Assembly: GCF_042431545.1 (NCBI RefSeq) | Contig: NZ_JBHLYX010000003.1 | Strand: one strand, 5' to 3' | DNA length: 64,000 nucleotides | From: Pseudoalteromonas xiamenensis | Lineage (GTDB): Bacteria > Pseudomonadota > Gammaproteobacteria > Enterobacterales > Alteromonadaceae | Part shown: positions 24,104 to 32,800 of the stretch, piece by piece | Position numbering within the stretch: position 1 is the stretch's first letter | Layout: every line of letters begins with the position of its first letter | The notes under the pieces: model-generated | What the model was told of the DNA's origin: nothing | Databases searched by the model: none | What the model saw: only the letters and a program-made list of their open reading frames with translations | Program-made: the position numbers and the translations under genes

Positions 24104-25255
24104 GTGGAAGGTAAGTCACAAACTATTGTAATCAAGCTGGGCACAAGTGTGTTAACAGCAGGACAAGCGTCACTTAACACCGCGCAAATGGTGGAACTTG
24201 TTAGACAATGCGCTCAATTGAAAAAGCAAGGGCATCAAGTGGTTATTGTCTCTAGTGGGGCGGTAGCCGCTGGACGAGCGGCGCTGAATCGACCCTGTGG
24301 CAATAGTTTAGTTGAAAAACAAATGTTGGCAGCCATTGGACAAGGACAACTTATTCATTTGTGGCAAAATTTGTTTGCTTTGTATGGTATTACCGTCGCG
24401 CAGATGTTGCTAACTCGCGCGGATGTTGAAGAACGCAGCCGTTACTTAACTGCTCGTGATACCCTAACTCAACTGCTGGCGTTTGAGGTGATCCCGATTA
24501 TCAACGAAAACGACGCTGTCGCAACGGCAGAAATTAAAGTCGGCGATAACGATAATTTGTCGGCAATGGTGGCGATTCTCGCTAACGCAGACAAGTTGAT
24601 GTTGCTTACGGATCAGGCGGGCCTATTTACAGCCGATCCTCGAAACAATCCTGATGCTGCTTTTATTCATGAAGTGCACCATATCACTGACGAGTTGAAA
24701 TCATTGGCTGGTGGCAGTGGAACTTCATTGGGTACAGGCGGAATGGCGACAAAACTGCAAGCCGCAGAAATTGCCACGCGTGCCGGTGTTGAAGTGCTCA
24801 TCGCCAGAGGAAGTGCGCCGAATATTATCACCGATGCACTCGCAGGCAACGCACCAAGTACAACGTTTGTGTGTTTTAAAGCACCGATTGATGGGCGCAA
24901 AAAATGGTTGTTAGCAGGGCCGAAAAGCAGCGGTAAAATCATTTGTGATGATGGTGCCGTGCATGCACTTAAAGACAAAGGCGCGAGTTTACTTGCAAAA
25001 GGGATCACTCGAGTTGAAGGCGAGTTTTCAATAGGGGAATTAGTTTCACTTTGTGATGAAAAAGGCACTGTGTTTGCCAAAGGGTTAAGCCGTTTTAATC
25101 ATGAGGAACTCGCACTAATCAAAGGTGCACATTCGAGCGAATTACAAAGTTTGCTTGGGTACATTCCATCGAATGTTGTGTTACACCGTGATGACTTAGT
25201 CGTCCTGCAAGGTGAACACGCTGAAATTGCCTACAAAACCCAAAAATTCAACTAA
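24104..25255 (+). CDS. proB: Glutamate 5-kinase
   Basis: Phosphorylates glutamate at the gamma-carboxyl, the first step of proline synthesis. The amino-acid-kinase domain has Ile-Lys-Leu-Gly-Thr-Ser-Val-Leu, Val-Ser-Ser-Gly-Ala-Val-Ala-Ala-Gly, Asn-Glu-Asn-Asp-Ala-Val and Gly-Thr-Gly-Gly-Met-Ala-Thr-Lys-Leu-Gln-Ala-Ala motifs. A C-terminal PUA domain lies at about 275-360. Total 383 residues (E. coli 367). GTG start at 24104 follows a GGGGA. Unlike E. coli, proA is not adjacent. A hairpin follows the stop. Confidence 0.95.
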   Translation: MEGKSQTIVIKLGTSVLTAGQASLNTAQMVELVRQCAQLKKQGHQVVIVSSGAVAAGRAALNRPCGNSLVEKQMLAAIGQGQLIHLWQNLFALYGITVAQMLLTRADVEERSRYLTARDTLTQLLAFEVIPIINENDAVATAEIKVGDNDNLSAMVAILANADKLMLLTDQAGLFTADPRNNPDAAFIHEVHHITDELKSLAGGSGTSLGTGGMATKLQAAEIATRAGVEVLIARGSAPNIITDALAGNAPSTTFVCFKAPIDGRKKWLLAGPKSSGKIICDDGAVHALKDKGASLLAKGITRVEGEFSIGELVSLCDEKGTVFAKGLSRFNHEELALIKGAHSSELQSLLGYIPSNVVLHRDDLVVLQGEHAEIAYKTQKFN

Positions 25256-25278
25256 GCTTACAGTATTGTCAAGTACTT

Positions 25279-25307
25279 AACCTGAGCAAGCATGCTTTGT
25301 TCAGGTT
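25279..25307 (+). terminator. Likely proB terminator hairpin
   Basis: An 11-bp stem (25279-25289 with 25297-25307, one G:U pair) 23 bases after the proB stop. The U-tract is short (TCTCTT), so it is a weak intrinsic terminator or a processing hairpin. Confidence 0.45.
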
Positions 25308-25320
25308 CTCTTAGGTCAAT

Positions 25321-26286
25321 ATGGATAAAGTGTTACGTTGTGGTCATGAATGGGCTATTGCCTTAACCGAGCAACTCGATGACTCGGACCTAGACGACGT
25401 ATATCAATGCATCTTAGAAAAAGCCCTGAATGGTGGAACATTTGGACTCTGGCTCAATCGCACATTTGTTGCGGATCTTTTACCTTCTTTTATTTACGGC
25501 AATGAGCTTATTAACTCGCTCGAAGTCGAGTCGTATTTTGCACGAGCAGCGAACCTTCCTCTTAATCAAATATTCTTAACCCGAAAGGGGCTTATCGTCT
25601 TGCCAATTCGGCACAAAGAAAAAACGTTTGGCATGGTGTGTATCAGTTCGGTGGGTAAATTCGAGGATACCTTACTCGTTGTATTAGCCTATCTTTCATC
25701 TGTCTACATCAATCAACTTGCGACGCTTCATCATGCAAGGCTCGACCCCTTAACCGAATTGCTCAATCGCCAGACCTTTGAGCAAAAAGTGGTGCAAATC
25801 ATGGCTGGTGCGGGCTTTAACCAACCAAGAGTTGGACAACCTGAGCGAGCTTGGTTTTTAGCGATGATTGACATCGATCACTTTAAGTCTGTCAATGACA
25901 CCTATGGGCATGTTATTGGGGATGAAGTCATCCTCATGGTCGCGCAGTTACTTAAACAAAATTTCCGAGCAGAAGACTATGTGTTTCGTTATGGCGGCGA
26001 GGAATTCGCCACGTTATTTCAATGTGTAAGCGACACCGCGGCGATGCAGGCATTAGAACGATTACGCGAGGTCGTGTCTGCCCACCGATTTCCCCAAGTG
26101 GGGCGAGTCACCGTTAGTCTTGGCTTTGTAGAAGTACGTGATTTTTGCCAAGTAACCTCATTAGTAAATCGAGCGGACATGGCACTTTACGAATCAAAGC
26201 ATCAAGGGCGAAATCGAGTCACTGCATTTTCGGCGTTAAATGTGCCTGAAAGTCAGTTGGATGACAGTGATATTGAACTTTTCTAA
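25321..26286 (+). CDS. Diguanylate cyclase (GGDEF domain) with a GAF-like N-terminus
   Basis: Makes cyclic di-GMP from two GTP. The C-terminal GGDEF domain (about 140-300) has the active motif Gly-Gly-Glu-Glu-Phe and an intact I-site Arg-Ala-Glu-Asp five residues before it, so product inhibition is expected. The Asp-Pro-Leu-Thr-Glu-Leu-Leu-Asn-Arg opening is typical. The first 135 residues look like a degenerate GAF sensor fold with no membrane segment, so it is a soluble enzyme. The start is the first ATG after the hairpin; no good Shine-Dalgarno is seen (CTTAGG upstream). 321 residues in all. Confidence 0.9.
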   Translation: MDKVLRCGHEWAIALTEQLDDSDLDDVYQCILEKALNGGTFGLWLNRTFVADLLPSFIYGNELINSLEVESYFARAANLPLNQIFLTRKGLIVLPIRHKEKTFGMVCISSVGKFEDTLLVVLAYLSSVYINQLATLHHARLDPLTELLNRQTFEQKVVQIMAGAGFNQPRVGQPERAWFLAMIDIDHFKSVNDTYGHVIGDEVILMVAQLLKQNFRAEDYVFRYGGEEFATLFQCVSDTAAMQALERLREVVSAHRFPQVGRVTVSLGFVEVRDFCQVTSLVNRADMALYESKHQGRNRVTAFSALNVPESQLDDSDIELF

Positions 26287-26338
26287 ATAATTTACAACAC
26301 AGTGGTTAAATACCCTCGTCAAACTTAAAAGCGCCTAT

Positions 26339-26366
26339 TTGAGACCGTTATCGGCTATGATAGGAT
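26339..26366 (+). promoter_or_regulatory. Candidate gltX promoter
   Basis: TTGAGA (26339-26344) and TAGGAT (26361-26366) are 16 bases apart, 37 bases before the gltX start. A reasonable sigma-70-type match; no start site is known. Confidence 0.45.
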
Positions 26367-26403
26367 CGCCTCCATTTATTACACTAAGTAAAAGAGATTC
26401 AAA

Positions 26404-27888
26404 ATGACTATCCGCACACGTGTCGCGCCATCGCCAACGGGTGATCCGCACTTAGGTACCGCATACATTGCACTTTTCAACTACTGCTTTGCAAAACAGC
26501 AAGGTGGAGAGTTTGTTGTTCGTATTGAAGATACTGACCAAGTACGCAGTACAAAAGAGTCTGAACAAGCAATTATGGACAGCCTGCGTTGGTTAGGTCT
26601 CGATTGGGATCACGGTCCTGATGTGGGTGGTGAATTTGGTCCATACCGTCAATCAGAGCGCACCGCACTATATCAAAAGTATGCTCAGCAATTAGTAGAG
26701 ACAGGTAAAGCATTTTACTGTTTTGCGACGTCGGAAGAACTTGATGCGATGCGCGAAGCGCAAATGGCGGAAGGTTTAACACCGAAGTACGACGGTCGTG
26801 GTCTGTTGCTTTCTGAAGACGAAATCAAAGCGAACCTAGATGCAGGTAAGCCATACGTTATCCGTATGAAAATCCCCACAGAAGGGACATTTAAGTTTAA
26901 CGATTACCTACGTGGCGAGATTGAAATCCCGTGGGAAAACGTTGATATGCAGGTGCTTCTAAAAGCGGATGGTTTCCCAACGTACTTCCTTGCAAACGTT
27001 GTTGATGACCACCACATGCAAATTAGCCATATCTTCCGTGGTGAAGAATGGATCAACTCTGCACCTAAATTACTTAAACTTTATGAAGATTTAGGTTGGA
27101 CAGCACCAGAATTGGGTCACTTACCTCTACTTCGTAACCCAGATAAATCGAAGCTATCTAAGCGCAAGAACCCAACTTCAATCAATTACTACAAAGAAAT
27201 GGGTTATTTACCAGAAGCGTTATTGAACTACTTAGGTCGTATGGGTTGGTCAATGCCGGACGGTCGTGAAAAGTTTTCGCTACAAGATATGATTGAAAAC
27301 TTTGACATGAAACGTGTGTCGTTAGGTGGTCCAATTTTCGATATTGATAAGCTAAATTGGTTAAATGGTCTTTGGATCCGCGAGAACTTAAGCAATGAAG
27401 AATTGATGGCTCGCTTCATCAATTGGAAATTTAATGCTGAGTTATTCAATCGTGTTTTGCCTGAAGCTAAAACGCGTATTAATACTTTAGCTGATCTTGT
27501 TGATTTGGCAGGTCATTTTGTTGCGGGTATTCCACAGTATGATGCGGCGCTATTGACTGCAGGTAAAGCGGATGAAGACGTAGTTCGTCAATCATTGCAA
27601 TTCTTTATTTGGGAATTGGAAGCCCTACGTACATGGAACAAAACGGAAATTTTCGCGATTGCAAAAGCGGTTGCAACATTCCATGAATTGAAGATTAAAG
27701 ATTTCTTAGAGCCTATTTTCGTTGCGATTACAGGCAAAACATCATCTACATCTGTAGTTGATGCAATGGAAATTCTTGGTTCTGACCTTTCTCGTGCACG
27801 TTTACGTGTGGCGCTTAACCACATTGGTGTATCGAAGAAGCAAGCTAAATCGCTAGAAAAAGCGTATCGCGATTACCCAAAAGCATAA
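26404..27888 (+). CDS. gltX: Glutamyl-tRNA synthetase
   Basis: Charges tRNA-Glu with glutamate. The class I HIGH motif region is Pro-Ser-Pro-Thr-Gly-Asp-Pro-His-Leu-Gly-Thr, and the KMSKS loop is Ser-Lys-Leu-Ser-Lys-Arg-Lys-Asn-Pro-Thr-Ser. The Ala-Tyr-Ile-Ala-Leu-Phe-Asn and Asp-Gly-Pro-Asp-Val-Gly-Gly patterns group it with the Pseudomonas-type enzyme rather than the E. coli type. 494 residues is full length. An ATG with AAAAGAGA eight bases upstream sets the start. A monocistronic unit with a strong terminator. Confidence 0.97.
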   Translation: MTIRTRVAPSPTGDPHLGTAYIALFNYCFAKQQGGEFVVRIEDTDQVRSTKESEQAIMDSLRWLGLDWDHGPDVGGEFGPYRQSERTALYQKYAQQLVETGKAFYCFATSEELDAMREAQMAEGLTPKYDGRGLLLSEDEIKANLDAGKPYVIRMKIPTEGTFKFNDYLRGEIEIPWENVDMQVLLKADGFPTYFLANVVDDHHMQISHIFRGEEWINSAPKLLKLYEDLGWTAPELGHLPLLRNPDKSKLSKRKNPTSINYYKEMGYLPEALLNYLGRMGWSMPDGREKFSLQDMIENFDMKRVSLGGPIFDIDKLNWLNGLWIRENLSNEELMARFINWKFNAELFNRVLPEAKTRINTLADLVDLAGHFVAGIPQYDAALLTAGKADEDVVRQSLQFFIWELEALRTWNKTEIFAIAKAVATFHELKIKDFLEPIFVAITGKTSSTSVVDAMEILGSDLSRARLRVALNHIGVSKKQAKSLEKAYRDYPKA

Positions 27889-27903
27889 GCTCTTAATCGC
27901 GCT

Positions 27904-27940
27904 AAAAACAAAGCCTCCCTAGGGAGGCTTTGTTGTTTTT
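27904..27940. terminator. Bidirectional terminator between gltX and the chemoreceptor
   Basis: A perfect 24-base palindrome (27909-27932, core CCTCCCTAGGGAGG) with A-run before and T-run after. It serves convergent gltX and the chemoreceptor. Confidence 0.92.
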
Positions 27941-27943
27941 GGA

Positions 27944-29581
27944 TTACTTACGATGGAACTTAAAAAACGCGACTTTTTTCAACACATCTTGAATTTGCGC
28001 CGCAACTTCGTTGCTGGCTGTCGTTGTCGTGATAGCGATTTGTGAGGTTCGGTCGCTAAGCGTTTGAATTTCATGCATGTTAGAACTGATGTCACCCGCA
28101 ACGGCACTTTGCTCTTCCGCTGCTGTTGCAATTTGTTGGGTTTGGTCATTTACTTGATGGATAGTGTCCATAATTTGTGAAATCAGCAAATTGCTCTCCG
28201 TCATTTTCTGTTCGGCATTTGCTGCTACCTCGGTACTATCATTCATCATTCCGACTGCGTTTTCGCTCGCGGTTTTTAATTGCGAGAGCATGGTTTCTAT
28301 TTCATTTACTGACGTATGAGAGCGCTGAGCGAGCGTTCGGACTTCGTCGGCGACAACGGCGAAGCCGCGACCTTGCTCTCCTGCACGAGCCGCTTCAATC
28401 GCCGCGTTGAGCGCAAGGAGATTGGTTTGCTCAGAAATGTTACGTATAACATCGAGGATGGTTTCAATGCGATTTGACTCGGTTTGAAGTTTGTTGACGA
28501 CATTCGCGGCGCTGGCCAAAGTTTCTGAGAGTTTTACTACCGCGTCTTTTGTCTGCTCGGAGGCATTGAGACCAGATTGTGCCAAATTCATCATTGAGTC
28601 GCTAGCATGGGCAGTCTCAGAGGTATTCACGGCGATACTACGGCTAGTGACTGATAATTCTTCAATGGCGGTAACGGCTTGTGTGGTGTTGTCGGAAACC
28701 TCCACGACACTTTGATGAATGTCGTTGTTTGATTTTTTTAGCGCCAGACTATTTTCACCAACAATGTCCGCCGATTGTTTGATACTTTGTAAGGTGTTGT
28801 TCAAATGCTTGATTGTGGCGTCTAACGCGGAGCTCAATGCGGCAACTTCGTCTTCGCCTTCAACACTGGATAAACAATCGAGTTCGCCGTTTTCGAGCGC
28901 ATTGGCACTTTGGCGAAGTTTGCTCAAACCTTGGTTAACCTTTGCGGCAATCAGGTGGCTCAGTAATACAGATAAACAAATAGCCACAATGGCGGACAAG
29001 TAAAAAAGCCAGTTGGCTTGAGAAATGGCAACCTCGTTATCTTGTTTCGCGGAATTAGCGCTTTGTTCATTCAACTCAGTAAATTTGCCGTAAAACTGAT
29101 TCAATTCAGTGAGCGCATCCACAAAGGCTTTGAACACGGGGTAGGGCGCTTTGTTATCCGGCTGGCTTTCCATTTCTTGTTTAAAAAGCGCAGCGGCTTT
29201 TTGGTAGTTATTCAGCAGCTGATCCATTTGATTAATCTGACCGATATCCCCTTGATAATAGCGTTTTAGCTCGTTAAAAAGCTTAGGAGTCAGTGCGAGT
29301 TTGTCGTCGATTCGGTCGATGAATTCACCCGCTTGGTCATTAAGTTTTAGTAAATAAACAACTTGCAACCCTCTAATTTCAGACGTTATTTCGACTTGCG
29401 TACGCTCTATTTCGGCGCTTAAGCGTAAAACTCTAAAGTTGTCGTTATAAAAGTGGCTGAAATTATTGGCAACTCGGTCATTGGATAATTTTATTGCCCA
29501 CATAGAAAGGATGAAAATGGCGCAAATCAAACTAGATAACAGTAAAAACTTTTGTTTCATTGATAAGTTGCTTAACCGCAT
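27944..29581 (-). CDS. Methyl-accepting chemotaxis protein
   Basis: A 545-residue chemoreceptor in the inner membrane. The first membrane segment lies at about 9-29, a periplasmic four-helix sensor (4HB type, about 32-185) follows, then a second membrane segment (about 190-210) and a HAMP domain. The cytoplasmic signalling domain ends in the hairpin tip Gln-Thr-Asn-Leu-Leu-Ala-Leu-Asn-Ala-Ala-Ile-Glu-Ala-Ala-Arg-Ala-Gly-Glu, which binds CheA and CheW. No C-terminal Asn-Trp-Glu-Thr-Phe CheR docking peptide is present. Ligand unknown. An upstream AGGTAA sets the ATG at 29581. Confidence 0.94.
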   Translation of the reverse strand: MRLSNLSMKQKFLLLSSLICAIFILSMWAIKLSNDRVANNFSHFYNDNFRVLRLSAEIERTQVEITSEIRGLQVVYLLKLNDQAGEFIDRIDDKLALTPKLFNELKRYYQGDIGQINQMDQLLNNYQKAAALFKQEMESQPDNKAPYPVFKAFVDALTELNQFYGKFTELNEQSANSAKQDNEVAISQANWLFYLSAIVAICLSVLLSHLIAAKVNQGLSKLRQSANALENGELDCLSSVEGEDEVAALSSALDATIKHLNNTLQSIKQSADIVGENSLALKKSNNDIHQSVVEVSDNTTQAVTAIEELSVTSRSIAVNTSETAHASDSMMNLAQSGLNASEQTKDAVVKLSETLASAANVVNKLQTESNRIETILDVIRNISEQTNLLALNAAIEAARAGEQGRGFAVVADEVRTLAQRSHTSVNEIETMLSQLKTASENAVGMMNDSTEVAANAEQKMTESNLLISQIMDTIHQVNDQTQQIATAAEEQSAVAGDISSNMHEIQTLSDRTSQIAITTTTASNEVAAQIQDVLKKVAFFKFHRK

Positions 29582-29684
29582 TGTTGTGATTACCTGTCTG
29601 AATGGTTCACCATTAACTGTAATCTATATTCATGAATTCGCACGTAATGTGGGGGTTTTTGTCGGGAGAAGTGAGTATGAGTGA

Positions 29685-29761
29685 AGTAAAGTACATTTAA
29701 TTGGCGAAATGCAGATAGCTCGACAAAGCTATCTGCAAAGAAAGGATTAACGTACTTTACT
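29685..29761. repeat. Nested imperfect palindrome at the 3' end of the SDR gene
   Basis: Three paired segments are nested: an outer 10-bp pair (29685-29694 with 29752-29761), a 5-bp pair (29697-29701 with 29746-29750) and an inner 10-bp pair (29711-29720 with 29727-29736) with a six-base loop. It spans the stop codon (29747-29749) of the SDR gene. The inner hairpin alone could be a terminator for the minus strand, although its U-tract is poor. Confidence 0.55.
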
Positions 29762-30541
29762 CTTTCGGATCATTTTATAGAGTAATTCGGGCGAGAAACG
29801 TGAAACCCAGGCTGCTAGGCGCTCCTTAAAGCCACCGACGACAATATAGTTTTTGTCTTTAAGTAGTGCTGCAAGTGTTTTTTGCGCGAACTCTTGTGCT
29901 GACATGGCGTTTGCTTGCGCATTGTCCATTTCACCAAGAGGCTTTCCATCCCCAGTTAGCGCGTTTATCGAAACGTCTGTTTTTACAAAGCCAGGGAACA
30001 CGTTAGCCACCGTGAGTCCAGTATCGCCAAGTTCTGCTCGAAGTGAATTTCCCCACATATGAAGCGCGGCTTTTGCTGCGCTGTAACTGCCTCGATATTG
30101 GGTGCCGACAAGACCAGCTACGCTAGACACAAATACAATCTTTCCTTTTTGTGCCACTAGGGTATCCAACGCAATACGCGTGAGTTGAAGTTGGGCAAAG
30201 AAATCAACTTCAAACAAGCGACGGTCAGTTTCAATCGTGGTATCGACAATCAGTGCTCGCTGGCTTAGACCGGCGTTATTGATTAGCCAATCAACGTGTC
30301 CATACTGTGCCTTGATTGCGGTTAACGCAGTTTCACACGCGGAGGTGTCGGTGATATCAAGTGGAAGACAAAGATGAGAATCTGCGTTGTTCATTTTTAA
30401 ACGAACTTGCTCCAGTGCGTCTTCGCGTCTGGCACTCAACACGACTTTCGCTCCCAACGCGGCGAACTGAATGGCAAGCGCTTCCCCAATACCTCCAGAG
30501 GCACCAGTTATCCAGATGACTTTGTTTGTTATTGTTGTCAT
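29747..30541 (-). CDS. SDR family NAD(P)-dependent oxidoreductase
   Basis: A classical short-chain dehydrogenase, about 264 residues. The Rossmann motif Thr-Gly-Ala-Ser-Gly-Gly-Ile-Gly (about residues 12-19) binds the cofactor, Asn-Asn-Ala-Gly stabilises the fold, and the active site is Ser-Ser followed by Tyr-Ser-Ala-Ala-Lys. The Ser-Ala-Arg-Arg-Glu after strand 2 favours NADP. Substrate is unknown. The start is probably ATG 30541 (AGAAG before it), not ATG 30562. It is divergent from the DUF3581 gene. The 3' end overlaps a nested palindrome. Confidence 0.9.
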   Translation of the reverse strand: MTTITNKVIWITGASGGIGEALAIQFAALGAKVVLSARREDALEQVRLKMNNADSHLCLPLDITDTSACETALTAIKAQYGHVDWLINNAGLSQRALIVDTTIETDRRLFEVDFFAQLQLTRIALDTLVAQKGKIVFVSSVAGLVGTQYRGSYSAAKAALHMWGNSLRAELGDTGLTVANVFPGFVKTDVSINALTGDGKPLGEMDNAQANAMSAQEFAQKTLAALLKDKNYIVVGGFKERLAAWVSRFSPELLYKMIRKSKVR

Positions 30542-30661
30542 TGTGCTTCTAAAATGAGTCATAATGATTCGAATATGACACGTTCTTTTAACAGATTCGA
30601 CCTCTATTTATCAGTTTTCTGGTAATATGCCCCGGTTTTAATGTGGAAATAGAAGTGAATT

Positions 30662-31357
30662 ATGTTAACGCCGTTCTTCCAACACGATGAAAATTACGTT
30701 GTCATTACCCGCGAACAAGGCAGTGCCTTTGCTAAGCAAATCGCAGATGACTTCAATCCCTTGCATGACATTGATGCAAAAAAGTTTTGTGTTCCAGGAG
30801 ATTTACTCTTTTCACTTGTATTGGAACACTATGGTGTTAGCCAATCCATGACGTTCAGCTTTGCGGGAATGGTTGATGAGACATCTCGTCTTGAATTTCC
30901 GCAAGCAAGTAGTGAAATTAAAATCGTCAGTGCTGAAAAAACCATGCTGGTGGTCGAGCGTGAAGGTGAGTCCAGTGTGTGTAAAACGCTCGTTGAAACC
31001 CTGATCCGCAACTATGTCGCATTCTCTGGTACGACGTTCCCTCATGTTATTATTCCACTCATGGCTGAGCAGGATGTGATGATTAATCCAGCACGTCCTA
31101 TGGTTATCTATGAATCGATGAGTATTTCTTTAGAAAAACTCGACATCAAAACGGTGGATTTAGAACCAGGAAAGCATGAATTTAGCTTTGATGGTAAACG
31201 AGGCAAGATAGTGCTTCGATTCGATCTTGTCAGTGATGGGGACGTGGTTGGTCATGGTGAAAAGCATATGCTGGTATCAGGCATTAAATCGTACTGTGAG
31301 CAAGAAGTCGCCTCGTTGATTGAGTACTACAACAATCGTAAAACGACCCTTCGTTAA
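30662..31357 (+). CDS. DUF3581 family protein, possibly hot-dog fold
   Basis: A 231-residue cytoplasmic protein of the DUF3581 family, of unknown function and seen mostly in marine gammaproteobacteria. The N-terminal Asp-Phe-Asn-Pro-Leu-His-Asp-Ile-Asp followed by Val-Pro-Gly-Asp-Leu-Leu-Phe-Ser resembles the hydratase-2/MaoC active-site motif (Asp-x-Asn-Pro-x-His). This hints at a hot-dog fold acting on acyl thioesters, which is inference. The ATG at 30662 is preceded by AGAAG. A 10-bp inverted repeat follows the stop. Confidence 0.75.
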   Translation: MLTPFFQHDENYVVITREQGSAFAKQIADDFNPLHDIDAKKFCVPGDLLFSLVLEHYGVSQSMTFSFAGMVDETSRLEFPQASSEIKIVSAEKTMLVVEREGESSVCKTLVETLIRNYVAFSGTTFPHVIIPLMAEQDVMINPARPMVIYESMSISLEKLDIKTVDLEPGKHEFSFDGKRGKIVLRFDLVSDGDVVGHGEKHMLVSGIKSYCEQEVASLIEYYNNRKTTLR

Positions 31358-31372
31358 ACCGAGTTCAACGCT

Positions 31373-31408
31373 GTGCTCGTCCAAATGACGTTACATCAGG
31401 ACGAGCAC
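31373..31408. repeat. Inverted repeat after the DUF3581 gene
   Basis: Ten-bp perfect arms (31373-31382 with 31399-31408) around 16 bases. It may end DUF3581 transcription, but no U-tract follows, so it is marked only as an inverted repeat. Confidence 0.45.
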
Positions 31409-31427
31409 TTACTAATCTGTTAAGGAC

Positions 31428-31436
31428 TGGTATAAT
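31428..31436 (+). promoter_or_regulatory. Extended -10 promoter of the DEAD-box helicase gene
   Basis: TGG followed by a perfect TATAAT (31431-31436) is an extended -10 element, 29 bases before the helicase start. The -35 is weak. Confidence 0.6.
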
Positions 31437-31464
31437 AGAGGCTTACTGTTAAAAGCGAGTCACT

Positions 31465-32691
31465 ATGTCCTTCCAATCTCTGAGCCTTGATCCAATCCTG
31501 TTGGAAACCCTGACTAAACTAGGGTTCACTTCGCCTACGCCAATTCAACGTGATGCAATTCCTGCCGTACTAACGGGTAACGACTTGCTTGCTAGTGCTG
31601 AAACGGGTAGTGGTAAAACGGCTGCATTCTTATTGCCGTTGTTGAACCAAATAATGCAGCACTCGGACCTTGGGATCCCAAGAGCTCTTGTTCTTGCGCC
31701 GACACGTGAATTAGCTCAGCAAATTATGAAGCATGGTGAAGCGTTAGCCCAAAGCACTGCGATTCAATTCGTCCTGCTGCAAGGTGGTGCGAATATTGGC
31801 CCGCAGTGTGAAAAGCTCGAAAAAGGGGTTGATGTTGTGGTGGCCACACCAGGTCGTCTATTGGACCACCTTATTAAAGGCTCCCTAAAATTAGACCATA
31901 TCCAAAGCGTTGTTTTCGACGAAGCAGACCGCCTGTTAGACATGGGGTTCAAAGACGAAATTCAACGTATTCGAAGACGATTGCCCGCACGCCGCCAATC
32001 GTTACTCTTTTCTGCCACGATAGATAAAGCCATTGAAGAGTTAGCACAGGTTTTACTTGAGAACCCAACAAGGGTGAGTGTGGAAGGAACCAATAAAGCC
32101 GCTACGCCTATTACTCAGCAGTTTTTTGCGGTTGATGAAGAGAAAAAACAAAAACTAGCGGCGTACTTAATTGGTAAGAACAATTGGCGTCAAGTGCTGG
32201 TTTTTGCGCGGACAAAGCAATTGGTGGATGAGTACGTAAAAGAGTTTAATTTGGATGGATTACCAGCTTCCGCACTGCATGGTGACAAAACGCAAGGCCA
32301 TCGAAACAAAGCGCTGGAACAGTTTAAAGAAGGGAAAATTCGCGTACTGGTCGCAACCGATGTCGCAGCCCGAGGTATAGACATTCCAGAGCTTTCTGTC
32401 GTGATGAATTTGGAACTACCGTTTGTTGCAGAAGACTACATTCACCGTATCGGTCGTACAGGTCGTGCTGGCAAAGAAGGCTTGGCACTGTCGTTCGTCA
32501 GTGTAGATGAAGATTGGATGTTGCAAGAATTAGAAGTTTTACTGGATGAGCGTTTAACGCCGCAGTGGGTTTCCGGTTTTGAACCAGACTTAACGCGAGA
32601 GCCAAAGAGTATCAAACGGAATAGCACTAGCGCGCGAAAAGCGAGAGATAAGAAACGTATTCTTGGCCAGCGAGCGAAGAAGCGTCGCTAA
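31465..32691 (+). CDS. ATP-dependent DEAD-box RNA helicase (RhlE/SrmB-like)
   Basis: A 408-residue DEAD-box RNA helicase with the motifs in order: Q-motif (Phe-Thr-Ser-Pro-Thr-Pro-Ile-Gln), Walker A (Ala-Glu-Thr-Gly-Ser-Gly-Lys-Thr), Pro-Thr-Arg-Glu-Leu-Ala, Asp-Glu-Ala-Asp, Ser-Ala-Thr, and the C-terminal domain with Asp-Val-Ala-Ala-Arg-Gly-Ile-Asp and His-Arg-Ile-Gly-Arg-Thr-Gly-Arg. A short Lys/Arg-rich tail probably binds RNA. Such helicases remodel ribosome assembly intermediates or structured mRNA. The subfamily (RhlE, SrmB or another) is not certain. The ATG has AAAGCGAG upstream. Confidence 0.93.
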   Translation: MSFQSLSLDPILLETLTKLGFTSPTPIQRDAIPAVLTGNDLLASAETGSGKTAAFLLPLLNQIMQHSDLGIPRALVLAPTRELAQQIMKHGEALAQSTAIQFVLLQGGANIGPQCEKLEKGVDVVVATPGRLLDHLIKGSLKLDHIQSVVFDEADRLLDMGFKDEIQRIRRRLPARRQSLLFSATIDKAIEELAQVLLENPTRVSVEGTNKAATPITQQFFAVDEEKKQKLAAYLIGKNNWRQVLVFARTKQLVDEYVKEFNLDGLPASALHGDKTQGHRNKALEQFKEGKIRVLVATDVAARGIDIPELSVVMNLELPFVAEDYIHRIGRTGRAGKEGLALSFVSVDEDWMLQELEVLLDERLTPQWVSGFEPDLTREPKSIKRNSTSARKARDKKRILGQRAKKRR

Positions 32692-32742
32692 GCTCTGAGT
32701 AACGAGTTATTATGAGTTGTTCGAGCAAGTATTAGAAAGATA

Positions 32743-32774
32743 AAAAGCCATGCATTGGCAATTGCATGGCTTTT
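32743..32774. terminator. Bidirectional terminator between the helicase and MetF-like genes
   Basis: A perfect 12-bp stem (32743-32754 with 32763-32774) with an eight-base loop, A-run before and T's at the right arm. It serves convergent genes. Confidence 0.85.
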
Positions 32775-32800
32775 AGCAAGCATATAGGAATTTTTCGGGA

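Noticed and set aside
24104..26286. Search for proA next to proB
   Set aside because: The next gene is a diguanylate cyclase; proA is not in the window, so no proBA operon can be called.
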